Below are positions 33,524 to 40,421 of a stretch of DNA of 64,000 nt, one piece after another (positions within the stretch are counted from its first letter, which is position 1; each line of letters starts with the position of its first letter). The notes beneath the pieces are model-generated. The model searched no databases and was not told where the DNA came from. It saw only the letters and a program-made list of their open reading frames with translations. The position numbers and the translations under genes are program-made. Source of the DNA: Methanoculleus sp. MH98A (GTDB taxonomy: Archaea > Halobacteriota > Methanomicrobia > Methanomicrobiales > Methanoculleaceae); contig NZ_JMIO01000033.1 of NCBI RefSeq assembly GCF_000691865.1, positions 1 to 64,000 on the forward strand, in the 5' to 3' direction.

Positions 33524-34044
33524 CGCTCCACCGTCTTCTTTCCGATCTTCGTCGGTTCGATCCGGATCTTTGCGTCCGGGTACTCCCGGTTGAGCTCCTT
33601 CCCCTCGAAGAGGTGGTCGAGGAAGAGAGCGAGGCTCGATATCTCGGAGTGGGGCTGGGTGGTCACCGAGACGTTGTAGTCGGCGAGCCCGTAGATGTCG
33701 CCCGGCACCTTCTCCGCCCCCACCACGACGAGCACCCGCTCCTCTGTGCGGATCTCGTCGATGACGTCGGTCATCCGGAGCCCGTACATCGTGAGGTGGG
33801 CGACCTTGCCGCCGGCGGCCTTCCAGTCCTGGATGCACCGGCGCCACTTCACGTCGTTCTCGATGAAGAAGTCTCCTCCCCACCGGTCTGCCACGTCCGT
33901 TATGCTCGAAGCGACACCGGGGTCGTCTGCGGCGAGGTACATCCCCCGGGCACCGAGCGCCCGCGCCGCGAGCCCGACGTGGGTCGTCACCCGCTGGTCG
34001 CGTTCGGGCCGGTGGCCTATCCGGAGCACGGCTACTTCGGGCAT
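33520..34044 (-). CDS. trm56: tRNA (cytidine(56)-2'-O)-methyltransferase Trm56
   Basis: 174 residues of the archaea-specific aTrm56 SPOUT methyltransferase, which 2'-O-methylates C56 in the T-loop of tRNA. Recognised by [20 protein letters not shown] at the start, HLTMYGLRM and the SAM knot region [21 protein letters not shown] longer in-frame start at 34131 would overlap the preceding gene; ATG 34044 has GAGGAG upstream and begins at the conserved N-terminus. Middle gene of the wHTH / trm56 / ATP-grasp operon, 5 bases after the wHTH stop. Confidence 0.93.
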   Translation of the reverse strand: MPEVAVLRIGHRPERDQRVTTHVGLAARALGARGMYLAADDPGVASSITDVADRWGGDFFIENDVKWRRCIQDWKAAGGKVAHLTMYGLRMTDVIDEIRTEERVLVVVGAEKVPGDIYGLADYNVSVTTQPHSEISSLALFLDHLFEGKELNREYPDAKIRIEPTKIGKKTVER

Positions 34045-34049
34045 GCCGC

Positions 34050-34331
34050 TCACTCCTCTCTCCTCGTCGCCCGGATGACGCCGTTTTCGATGACGAACGG
34101 CAGGTCTTCTCTGGTATGGCGGCACTGGCACTCGATCAGCGACTCCTGGATGGAGAGAAGGCGCACCGTCTTCCCCGACCGTCTGATGAGAAGATGATGT
34201 TCAAGACGCTCGAGCGATGCCGTCACCGCACCGGGTTCGAATCCGGTGGCTGCTACCAGGTCTTCGACCGTAATGCCTTCGGTTTCGGGAATCCGGTGAT
34301 ATACGGCCCAGTCCAGATCTTCCTCACGCAC
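34050..34331 (-). CDS. small winged-helix DNA-binding protein
   Basis: 93 residues with a MarR-like winged helix: [51 protein letters not shown]. It starts with GTG (34329-34331). It is the first gene of the trm56 operon and may be an autoregulator, but conserved linkage to trm56 in Methanomicrobiales would also suit a role in RNA metabolism. ACTATATCGG on the minus strand at about 34356-34365 is a possible TATA box. Confidence 0.75.
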   Translation of the reverse strand: MREEDLDWAVYHRIPETEGITVEDLVAATGFEPGAVTASLERLEHHLLIRRSGKTVRLLSIQESLIECQCRHTREDLPFVIENGVIRATRREE

Positions 34332-34450
34332 ACCTATTCTTTTTTCCGGGGAGACCGATATAGTTATTCATGCACCGTTCCGGCTCCGTTAGCCGCTATC
34401 GGCGCGGTTTTTTTGCCGGTGCGCGATGAAGGTGCAGGTGGGAACCGGGT

Positions 34451-34843
34451 ATGACCGACTATGTGGAACTGGCGGAACTTGCCGACAGCCTCTTTGAGGC
34501 AAGCGACGACGACGACGAGCTTCTCGCGAAGATACTGGATACGCTTGACGAAGAGACCCGGAGAGCGCTTCTCTCCTCCGACCTCCTCAACGCGTACCAG
34601 GTCTTTTACTACTACTTCCGGGAGACGCCGGACGAGTTGACGATGGAGCGGTTGCAGCTCCACGCGGCGTCCGACCTCGCACGAGGGCTCGTCATCGACG
34701 AGGTCGACCTCTACGAGGTGATCTTTTCGATGGAAGACGGGGAGCCGGTCGTCATCCTCACCGACGGGGAGAATACGCTCGCACGGTTCAGCGGCCCGGA
34801 GGCATACGCGAAGATTGCCCTCTACATGGAGGAATGCCTCTAG
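34451..34843 (+). CDS. acidic protein of unknown function
   Basis: 130 residues, strongly acidic (SDDDDELLAKILDTLDEET). Helical N-terminal half and a short beta-rich C-terminal half (GEPVVILTDGENTLARF). No family recognised. Divergent from the trm56 operon. Its TAG stop (34841-34843) overlaps the left AGCCC target duplication of the palindromic element that begins at 34847, so the insertion just missed the coding sequence. Confidence 0.65.
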   Translation: MTDYVELAELADSLFEASDDDDELLAKILDTLDEETRRALLSSDLLNAYQVFYYYFRETPDELTMERLQLHAASDLARGLVIDEVDLYEVIFSMEDGEPVVILTDGENTLARFSGPEAYAKIALYMEECL

Positions 34844-35070
34844 CCCCAGTACTTCGCTAATTTCGGCATCTGCAATTGACTCATGCAGCCTCGCATAGCG
34901 ACCTAACCCGGGATCGGCAGCACCCGGGCACCGGACTTCGCGCTCTTCGCGCGAGGCCATATTACTGTCTTCGCCCATTAACTCACGCGAAGCCGCGAAG
35001 AACGCGAAGGGAGGTCGATGGGTTGACCTCTTGAAGATGACCTCAACCGTTTTAGCGAAGTACTGAGCCC
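34842..35070. mobile_element. MITE-like palindromic element with 14-bp TIRs and 5-bp target duplication
   Basis: The element spans 34847-35065 (219 bp). The left terminus CAGTACTTCGCTAA (34847-34860) is the exact reverse complement of the right terminus TTAGCGAAGTACTG (35052-35065). Directly outside, AGCCC is repeated at 34842-34846 and 35066-35070, a clean 5-bp target duplication. Inside are nested inverted repeats: CTTCGCGCTCTTCGCGCGAG (34936-34955) against CTCACGCGAAGCCGCGAAG (34982-35000), and GAGGTC/GACCTC (35011-35030). No transposase frame fits, so it would be mobilised in trans. Removing it with one AGCCC restores two convergent genes whose stop codons interlock at CTAG. Confidence 0.85.
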
Positions 35071-35780
35071 GGCAACTTGCCGGCTGTGATCAGCCGCTCG
35101 TCCACTTTTGCCCGCACGATCGGCGGAAGATCCCCCCACCGGACGACCGCGTCGCCGATGACGGCGAGCACGCCCGAAACACCGGTTCCCGTGAGGGCGT
35201 CGAGAACCGAGGTGTCGTCCCCCGTGATACGGTTGCAGATCGCCGTCGCCCATGCGTCCGCGGCGGCGACGTCGGGGGCAAAGACCGTCACGGCGTCGGC
35301 GGTGCCGAAACTGATCGACGGGCCTACCGTCGCCGACGAGGTGCAGATGCCGAGGGTCTCATTCTGCGGCGGGAGCAGGAACGCGAACCGTCCGCTCAGG
35401 GGTGATGCTCCCGCATAGATGCCGATCTTCACCTCGCGGTCGCTCACGAGAGCGATATCCCCGCCGTTGTCGACGAGGCCGAACGCCGCGCCGGCCCCGA
35501 CCATCGCCTCCACCCCGGCCCGGGCTATGGCGCCCGCCACCGCCGCCATCGGCCCGACCCCGGCCTCCGCGGCTGCTCGGGCCATGCTCGCCGGGACGTT
35601 TGCAGGGTTCTTCGGGGTATACGGCTCGAGCGTTGCCGAAAAATAGGGATCTTGGGCAATCTGCCGCTCGACTTCCTGCCGGGCGGCCAGCATGCCGGAT
35701 TTCGCCGCCTCGATATGCCCACGATCGTCCGCGAGGATCGTCGTGATCGTCTGCCGGAACTCAAAGTGCTCCCGGATCAT
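35052..35780 (-). CDS. UPF0280 / COG2122 protein, sulfide-assimilation accessory
   Basis: 242 residues of the ApbE-related UPF0280 family: HFEFRQTITTILAD, AAKSGMLAARQEVERQI, GVGPMAAVAGAIARAGVEAM, FGLVDNGGDIAL. The Methanosarcina acetivorans homologue MA1715 (COG2122) has been reported to promote efficient sulfide assimilation. Here it is the third gene of an operon with the DUF39-CBS and NIL-ferredoxin genes; its ATG overlaps the ferredoxin stop (ATGA). The last four residues (SVLR) and the TAA stop come from the palindromic element inserted at its 3' end; the ancestral protein would have ended KLPG followed by TAG. Confidence 0.85.
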   Translation of the reverse strand: MIREHFEFRQTITTILADDRGHIEAAKSGMLAARQEVERQIAQDPYFSATLEPYTPKNPANVPASMARAAAEAGVGPMAAVAGAIARAGVEAMVGAGAAFGLVDNGGDIALVSDREVKIGIYAGASPLSGRFAFLLPPQNETLGICTSSATVGPSISFGTADAVTVFAPDVAAADAWATAICNRITGDDTSVLDALTGTGVSGVLAVIGDAVVRWGDLPPIVRAKVDERLITAGKLPGSVLR

Positions 35781-36175
35781 CCCTGTTGCGAGAGGGCGCC
35801 GTGCGGGCACGCCCGGATGCACTTGCCGCAGAGTACGCAGCGTTCGGAATTCACCCGGAGCCGCCAGTCTTCGTCGAATGAGAAGACCTCCTGGGGACAG
35901 ACGCTGATGCATGCCCCGCAGTCGACGCACTCCTCCTCGTCGCGGACGACGGCGTTCTCCATCACGCGGACGGTGACCGCCATCTCCTCAAGGCGCCGCC
36001 GGACCAGGTCGGCGTCCTTATCCGGGACGTCGATCAGCATCTCGCCGGCCATCGAGTCGATGTTGGCCTTCTCGACGTTGATGAGGACGCCGGTTTCCTT
36101 CACCACCCGGGCGATCACCGGTTCTCTTCCCGGATCGGTTTTCCCTTTCCGGGAGAACGCCAGCAGGAGTTTCAT
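35777..36175 (-). CDS. NIL-domain / two 4Fe-4S ferredoxin of homocysteine synthesis (MA1822-like)
   Basis: 132 residues. An N-terminal NIL domain (about 1-75; RVVKETGVLINVEKANIDSM) is followed by two 4Fe-4S clusters with CVDCGACISVCP and CVLCGKCIRACP. In Methanosarcina the orthologue (MA1822) works with the DUF39-CBS protein in making homocysteine from aspartate semialdehyde and sulfide; the ferredoxin is the presumed electron carrier. Start and stop overlap both neighbours by four bases, so the three genes are tightly coupled. Confidence 0.9.
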   Translation of the reverse strand: MKLLLAFSRKGKTDPGREPVIARVVKETGVLINVEKANIDSMAGEMLIDVPDKDADLVRRRLEEMAVTVRVMENAVVRDEEECVDCGACISVCPQEVFSFDEDWRLRVNSERCVLCGKCIRACPHGALSQQG

Positions 36176-37680
36176 CGCCGCCGCCTCCCGCCGAAGAGTT
36201 TCCCGAGGTCGATCGCCGAGAGGATCCCGACCACCCGGTTCGTCGCGTCAACCACGGGAAGGGCGCTGATGTTGTTTTGCTCCAGTTTCCTGGCGGCGAT
36301 ATCCACCGGCTCGTCGGGCGTCGTCTTGATCACCTTCCGGGTCATGATGTCCTTCACCTGCTGCAGTTTCCCGTCCGTCACCACCGCCTTCGAGACGTCG
36401 TAGGTGGTGATGATCCCGACCAGTGCGCCGCTGCCGTCGAGGACCGGCAGGTGGTTCGTCTCGTCTTTGAGGAGCCGCTTTGCCGCCACCCGGATCTCCT
36501 CGTCTTCCGTGATGCTGATCACCTGCCGGTTCATGATGTCGCGGACGCGGGGAGTGACGGCGGTCTCCCGCATCGGCCTCGCACGCTTTGCCGGGTCGAT
36601 CCGGCGGGTGGGGAGCGCAAGTTCCATCTTCCCCCTCTCGATCCAGTCCTTGAGTTCCGTCGCGACCGCCCGGGCCCGGCGGTAGCTGGAGAGCGACGAC
36701 GTCCGGACGGTCTCGCCGCCGATCTCGACCGATCCGCTCTTGAGGTCGGCGTAACTGACCTTCGCAAGCGACGGCCGGTCACGCCGCGGCGTGCCGAAAT
36801 CGATGATGTCGGTCAGGATATCCTCGTCCCGCACCGCGGTGCTCCGGACGATCCCGGTATCGAGGACCGGTATCGGGATGCCGACGCCGACGTACATCGT
36901 CACGCCGTAGCCGTTCATCACCGCGGCGCGCAGGAACTCCTGGCGCATTTGCTTCATGTCCCCGGACACCATCAGGTTCCCGAATCCGCCCCCGGCGGAG
37001 TGCTGGGTGCCTTCTCCGACGATCATGCCCTCTCCCCCGGCAAGGAAGATCGGGACGCCGCTCCCGATGACCCGGAAGCCGGGGTCGTTAGCGAGCGGCG
37101 AGAGGGTTCCTGCGCCGGAGTAGGAGACGTTGCCGCACCGCGGGAGGAGCGTCCCCATGTAGGTGCTGAGCGTCCGGTCGGTGGCGTTCGAGGCTGCGTT
37201 GTAGCGCTGGAAGGCGTTTCTCGGGTTGACCATGACCGCCTGGTTCATGTCCTCGAGCAGCAGCTCTGTGGTGATGCTCCGGCGCGGGTAGCAGTCGGTC
37301 CCGCGGGAGGTCGCCCGCAGTTCGACGGTGCCCCCCGCGACGAGTTCCTCGAGGACGTGGGCGCCGCCGTAGAGGCTGTCTTTGGATTCTGCCTCCTGGG
37401 TTGCGCCCAGGTAGGCGTCGACCGCCGCGATTCCTGCGTATGCTTCCACGTCGTTGAGCCAGACGCGCTCCATCCGGATGGGGGGGTCGGCGTGCCCGAA
37501 GTTGAAGAAGGCACCGGTAGAGCACATTGCCCCGAACGTCCCGGTCGTGACGACGTCGACCTCCGCCAGTGCCCCTTCCTCGCCCAGTTCGTCGACGATA
37601 CCCGGCATCTCTTCGGCGGTAACCACTCGTGCGGTACCGTCGCGTATCCGGGCATTGATGAGGTCGAGGGACTTTTCCAT
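36172..37680 (-). CDS. homocysteine biosynthesis protein, DUF39 plus CBS domains (MA1821-like)
   Basis: 502 residues. DUF39 catalytic region (about 1-375) with TTGTFGAMCSTGAFFNFGH, SRGTDCYPRRSITTELL and GGEGMIVGEGTQHSAGGG; the Cys in MCSTG and in TDCYP are candidate sulfur-carrying residues. Two CBS domains follow (about 385-500), possible adenosyl-ligand sensors. This is the methanogen enzyme that assimilates sulfide into homocysteine, the route to methionine and, with it, cysteine/CoM sulfur. First gene of the operon. A TATA box CTATAAATAT (37701-37710) places the transcript start at or near the ATG. Confidence 0.92.
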   Translation of the reverse strand: MEKSLDLINARIRDGTARVVTAEEMPGIVDELGEEGALAEVDVVTTGTFGAMCSTGAFFNFGHADPPIRMERVWLNDVEAYAGIAAVDAYLGATQEAESKDSLYGGAHVLEELVAGGTVELRATSRGTDCYPRRSITTELLLEDMNQAVMVNPRNAFQRYNAASNATDRTLSTYMGTLLPRCGNVSYSGAGTLSPLANDPGFRVIGSGVPIFLAGGEGMIVGEGTQHSAGGGFGNLMVSGDMKQMRQEFLRAAVMNGYGVTMYVGVGIPIPVLDTGIVRSTAVRDEDILTDIIDFGTPRRDRPSLAKVSYADLKSGSVEIGGETVRTSSLSSYRRARAVATELKDWIERGKMELALPTRRIDPAKRARPMRETAVTPRVRDIMNRQVISITEDEEIRVAAKRLLKDETNHLPVLDGSGALVGIITTYDVSKAVVTDGKLQQVKDIMTRKVIKTTPDEPVDIAARKLEQNNISALPVVDATNRVVGILSAIDLGKLFGGRRRR

Positions 37681-37700
37681 GAACGTATATTCATTTTGGA

Positions 37701-37735
37701 ATATTTATAGGTGTTGATTATTACTTTAGGTAATA
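37701..37735 (-). promoter_or_regulatory. TATA box and upstream palindrome of the homocysteine operon
   Basis: Minus-strand CTATAAATAT (37701-37710) lies 20-30 bases before the ATG at 37680. Directly upstream, TATTAC-TTTAG-GTAATA (37719-37735) is a 17-bp inverted repeat with perfect 6-bp arms, at about -40 to -55. Its placement just behind the TATA/BRE region suits a transcription factor, possibly linked to sulfur status. Confidence 0.5.
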
Positions 37736-37794
37736 TTTTGTCGGGATAATGAACCCTGCCGGCAACGATCCGTCGGGGAGATTCGCGACTCTCG

Positions 37795-37812
37795 AAAAAA
37801 AGTGGGTTTTTT
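37795..37812 (-). terminator. T-tract terminator of the PEGA gene
   Basis: On the minus strand the PEGA stop is followed within 20 bases by ACTTTTTTTCGAG (T7 at 37795-37801 as A on the plus strand), preceded by an A6 run. This is consistent with archaeal T-run termination. Confidence 0.45.
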
Positions 37813-37817
37813 GTGTT

Positions 37818-39113
37818 TCAGTCCCGCCTGCGCAGCGCAACGAGGAGCCCGAGGACGCCGAGCGCGCCTATCGCGGCAAAGGGCGCCACGCCCGCGTGGG
37901 GAGCCTGGGTCGGCACGGGCGAGAGCGAGGCCGAGGCCGAGGCGGTGCTTCCGGCACCGACCTGGACGCTGGTCGACCAGTCGCCGTAGCCGCCGAGCGC
38001 CACCCTGACCGCATGGGTGCCGGTGGCAACGCCGTCGACGGTCAGCGGGGTGATACCCTTATAGGCGTTGTCGATGTAGACCTCGGCCCCCGACGGGGAG
38101 GAGGTGACCGAGATCGAGCCCGTCGAGGTCGGCTGGCCGGGCTGGAGCGTCGCGGTGACATGGCTCGTGGTCGCTCCGCTGACGACGACTCCCGTCGTGT
38201 AGTCCTGGTAGCCGGAGAGAGCAACCCTCACCGTGTGAGAGCCGACCGGGACGTTCGAGACCGTGTACACTCCTGCCGTGGGGGTCTTACCCTGGTACTT
38301 GTCGTCGAGGAAGACGTCCGCGCCTGCCGGGTAGGAGACCACGTCGATGGCGCCGGTGGTCTCGGAGGGAACGGACGTCAGGTAGGCGTTGACGTAGCTG
38401 GTCACGCCGGGGCTCACGGTCACGCTCGACTTCCAGTCGTAGTAGCCGGAGAGATCAAGCTCGATGTTGTGTTTCTTTGCCGAGACGCTCGTGAGCGTCA
38501 GGGGCGTCCGGCCCTTGTAGGTTCCGTCCATGTAGACGTAGGCACCGGACGGGCTGGAGGCGACCTTGATCGCGCCGTACTGCTCGATCGGTGTCAGGGT
38601 GAACTGGATGTTCGACTGCTGCCCCGCTTTAACCGTGACGGTGCTGTGGTCGGACTGGTAGCCTGACCGTTCGGCGTCAAGGGAGTAGGTGCCGGGGACG
38701 AGGTTCTTGATCGTGAGCGGTGCAGTGCCCTGGTAGTTCCCGTTCAGATAGATTGCCACACCCGAGGGACTCGACGTGACGTGGATCGAACCGGCGGTCT
38801 CGACCGGCTGCAGCGTCGCGTAGACGTCTACGGTCTGGCCCGCTGCGGGGCCCGAGGGCAGGCTGCCGGAGTAGGACTGATAGCCGCTCTTCTCGACACG
38901 GTAGGAGTTGTAGGGCGCCCCGGTGGTGTAGACCGGGACGTCGAGCGCCCCGCCGTAGGTGGTACCCTGGTACTGGCCGTCGAAGTAGACGTCGGCACCG
39001 TCGACGTTGCAGTGAACGCGATACCATCCTTCATCTCCTCCCAGTGCAGATACGGCGGTGATGCCGGTGCAGAGAACGAGGAGCGTCATTCCAATGATAA
39101 GAGGTTTGAGCAT
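37818..39113 (-). CDS. cell-surface protein with five PEGA repeats
   Basis: 431 residues. A signal peptide (MLKPLIIGMTLLVLCTGITA) is followed by five PEGA-type repeats of about 70 residues, from about 28, 108, 182, 254 and 330. Each has the pattern SSPSGAxVYxDGxYKGxTPL, then a Gly-Tyr pair such as LSGYxDW. The C-terminus has a Pro/Thr linker, a hydrophobic helix (APFAAIGALGVLGLLVAL) and basic RRRD, an archaeal PGF-CTERM-like anchor. PEGA domains are surface beta-sandwiches, probably S-layer associated. The first repeat is the most diverged. Transcribed alone, divergent from nif3-like gene across 222 bases. Confidence 0.88.
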   Translation of the reverse strand: MLKPLIIGMTLLVLCTGITAVSALGGDEGWYRVHCNVDGADVYFDGQYQGTTYGGALDVPVYTTGAPYNSYRVEKSGYQSYSGSLPSGPAAGQTVDVYATLQPVETAGSIHVTSSPSGVAIYLNGNYQGTAPLTIKNLVPGTYSLDAERSGYQSDHSTVTVKAGQQSNIQFTLTPIEQYGAIKVASSPSGAYVYMDGTYKGRTPLTLTSVSAKKHNIELDLSGYYDWKSSVTVSPGVTSYVNAYLTSVPSETTGAIDVVSYPAGADVFLDDKYQGKTPTAGVYTVSNVPVGSHTVRVALSGYQDYTTGVVVSGATTSHVTATLQPGQPTSTGSISVTSSPSGAEVYIDNAYKGITPLTVDGVATGTHAVRVALGGYGDWSTSVQVGAGSTASASASLSPVPTQAPHAGVAPFAAIGALGVLGLLVALRRRD

Positions 39114-39335
39114 GTTCTGTCTCCGAAAGACGATGATCGTGTCTCGGTTTTTTCAGAGATAATTATTTCTATTTGATCTATTCCATACCCTCCGTCTTTA
39201 TATGATAATGATTCATTTGCTCCCGAATTATGTATGAAACTCCCCGGGAAATGAAAATTTATTCGACGGTTTCCGGGGTGCGGGGCGGCGTCCTCGTTCA
39301 CCCTTTTATCCCGTGAGATCCATACGGAGTACTGT

Positions 39336-40046
39336 ATGGATATCGAGAGGTTCATCGCCGCACTGGAGCAGGTCGCTCCGCCCGAACTGGCCGAGGAGTA
39401 CGATGCAGGGAGGATCGGCCTCGTCGTCGAGGGAAGAGAAGAGATCGGAACCGTCTGCTGTGCGCTCGATGCCACGCAGAAGGTGGTGGATGCCGCCGCC
39501 CGTGCCGGCGCGGATATGCTGGTCGTCCACCATACCCCCCTCTGGAGCCCGGTCACGACGGTCCGGGGGCCGACGTCGCGCCTGCTCCGGACGCTCCTTG
39601 CCGCCGACATGAACCTCTACGTCATGCACACGAACTTCGACCATGCCGAGGGCGGCGTCAACGACGTCCTCGCGGCCCGGCTCGGTTTCACCGGAGTGGA
39701 GCGGATGGCCGCCGGCCTCGTCGGCGACTGCTCCCTCGACGCGGAAGAGATCGCCCGCCGGCTCCCGGGCGGAGGGATCCGGGTCTACGGCGAGGTCGGG
39801 ACGATCCGGCGCCTCGCCGTCGTGGGGGGAAGCGGGTTCGATCCCGACCTGATCCGTGAGGCCGCCGGTCTCGGGGCGGAAGCGTTCCTCTCGGCGGAAC
39901 TCAAGCACAGCGTGGCCCGTGCGTCGTCCATTCCCTGCCTTGAGGCCACTCACTACGCGCTCGAGGCCCCGGCCATGGAGGCTCTCGCGTCCCGCATGGG
40001 GTGGCATTATATCCCAGATCCGCCACACGTAGTGGTAGTTCCATGA
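39336..40046 (+). CDS. Nif3-like dinuclear metal protein
   Basis: 236 residues of the Nif3 / YqfO / GTP cyclohydrolase I type 2-like family. Metal ligands are visible in MLVVHHTPLW, YVMHTNFDHAEGGVNDVLA and late in LSAELKHSVAR and EATHYALE. Biological role is unsettled; many members bind two metal ions and a DNA- or nucleotide-interacting role has been suggested. CCTTTTATCC at about 39302-39311 is a TATA candidate about 25 bases before the ATG. The next gene overlaps by four bases (ATGA). Confidence 0.88.
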   Translation: MDIERFIAALEQVAPPELAEEYDAGRIGLVVEGREEIGTVCCALDATQKVVDAAARAGADMLVVHHTPLWSPVTTVRGPTSRLLRTLLAADMNLYVMHTNFDHAEGGVNDVLAARLGFTGVERMAAGLVGDCSLDAEEIARRLPGGGIRVYGEVGTIRRLAVVGGSGFDPDLIREAAGLGAEAFLSAELKHSVARASSIPCLEATHYALEAPAMEALASRMGWHYIPDPPHVVVVP

Positions 40047-40360
40047 GGGGTATCTGGCAGAAGATGGAGCGCGACCGGGTGCTGACGCCGGAGTTCCGCG
40101 CCTGCATCGAGCGCGTCTACGGCGAGCGAGGGAAAAAAGCGCTCGAAGCCGTCGATGCAGGGCAGGTGAAGCGGTATCTCGACTTCTTCGTCGTGGTGGG
40201 CCGGAGCAGCGAGTATATCGTCGAAGGAGACTTCTGCACCTGCAGCGACTTTCTCTTCCGGGGGCGCGAATGCTGGCACATCCTTGCGGTGCGCATCGCC
40301 GAGCGGACAGGGTTATATGAATCCTACGATCTCTGGTATCAGGACACCTGGAAAACTTAA
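40043..40360 (+). CDS. SWIM zinc-finger protein
   Basis: 105 residues. The SWIM motif C-x-C ... C-x-H is seen in EGDFCTCSDFLFRGRECWHI (about 71-90). SWIM domains bind DNA or protein; stand-alone archaeal forms (COG5431-like) are uncharacterised. The ATG at 40043 overlaps the Nif3-like stop, so the two are co-translated. An in-frame ATG at 40001 lies inside the previous gene and is rejected. Confidence 0.8.
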   Translation: MRGIWQKMERDRVLTPEFRACIERVYGERGKKALEAVDAGQVKRYLDFFVVVGRSSEYIVEGDFCTCSDFLFRGRECWHILAVRIAERTGLYESYDLWYQDTWKT

Positions 40361-40421
40361 ACAATCCGCACAAACAACTATATCGGTCACAATCATACCA
40401 GATTATGCTGCGTGATTTTCA

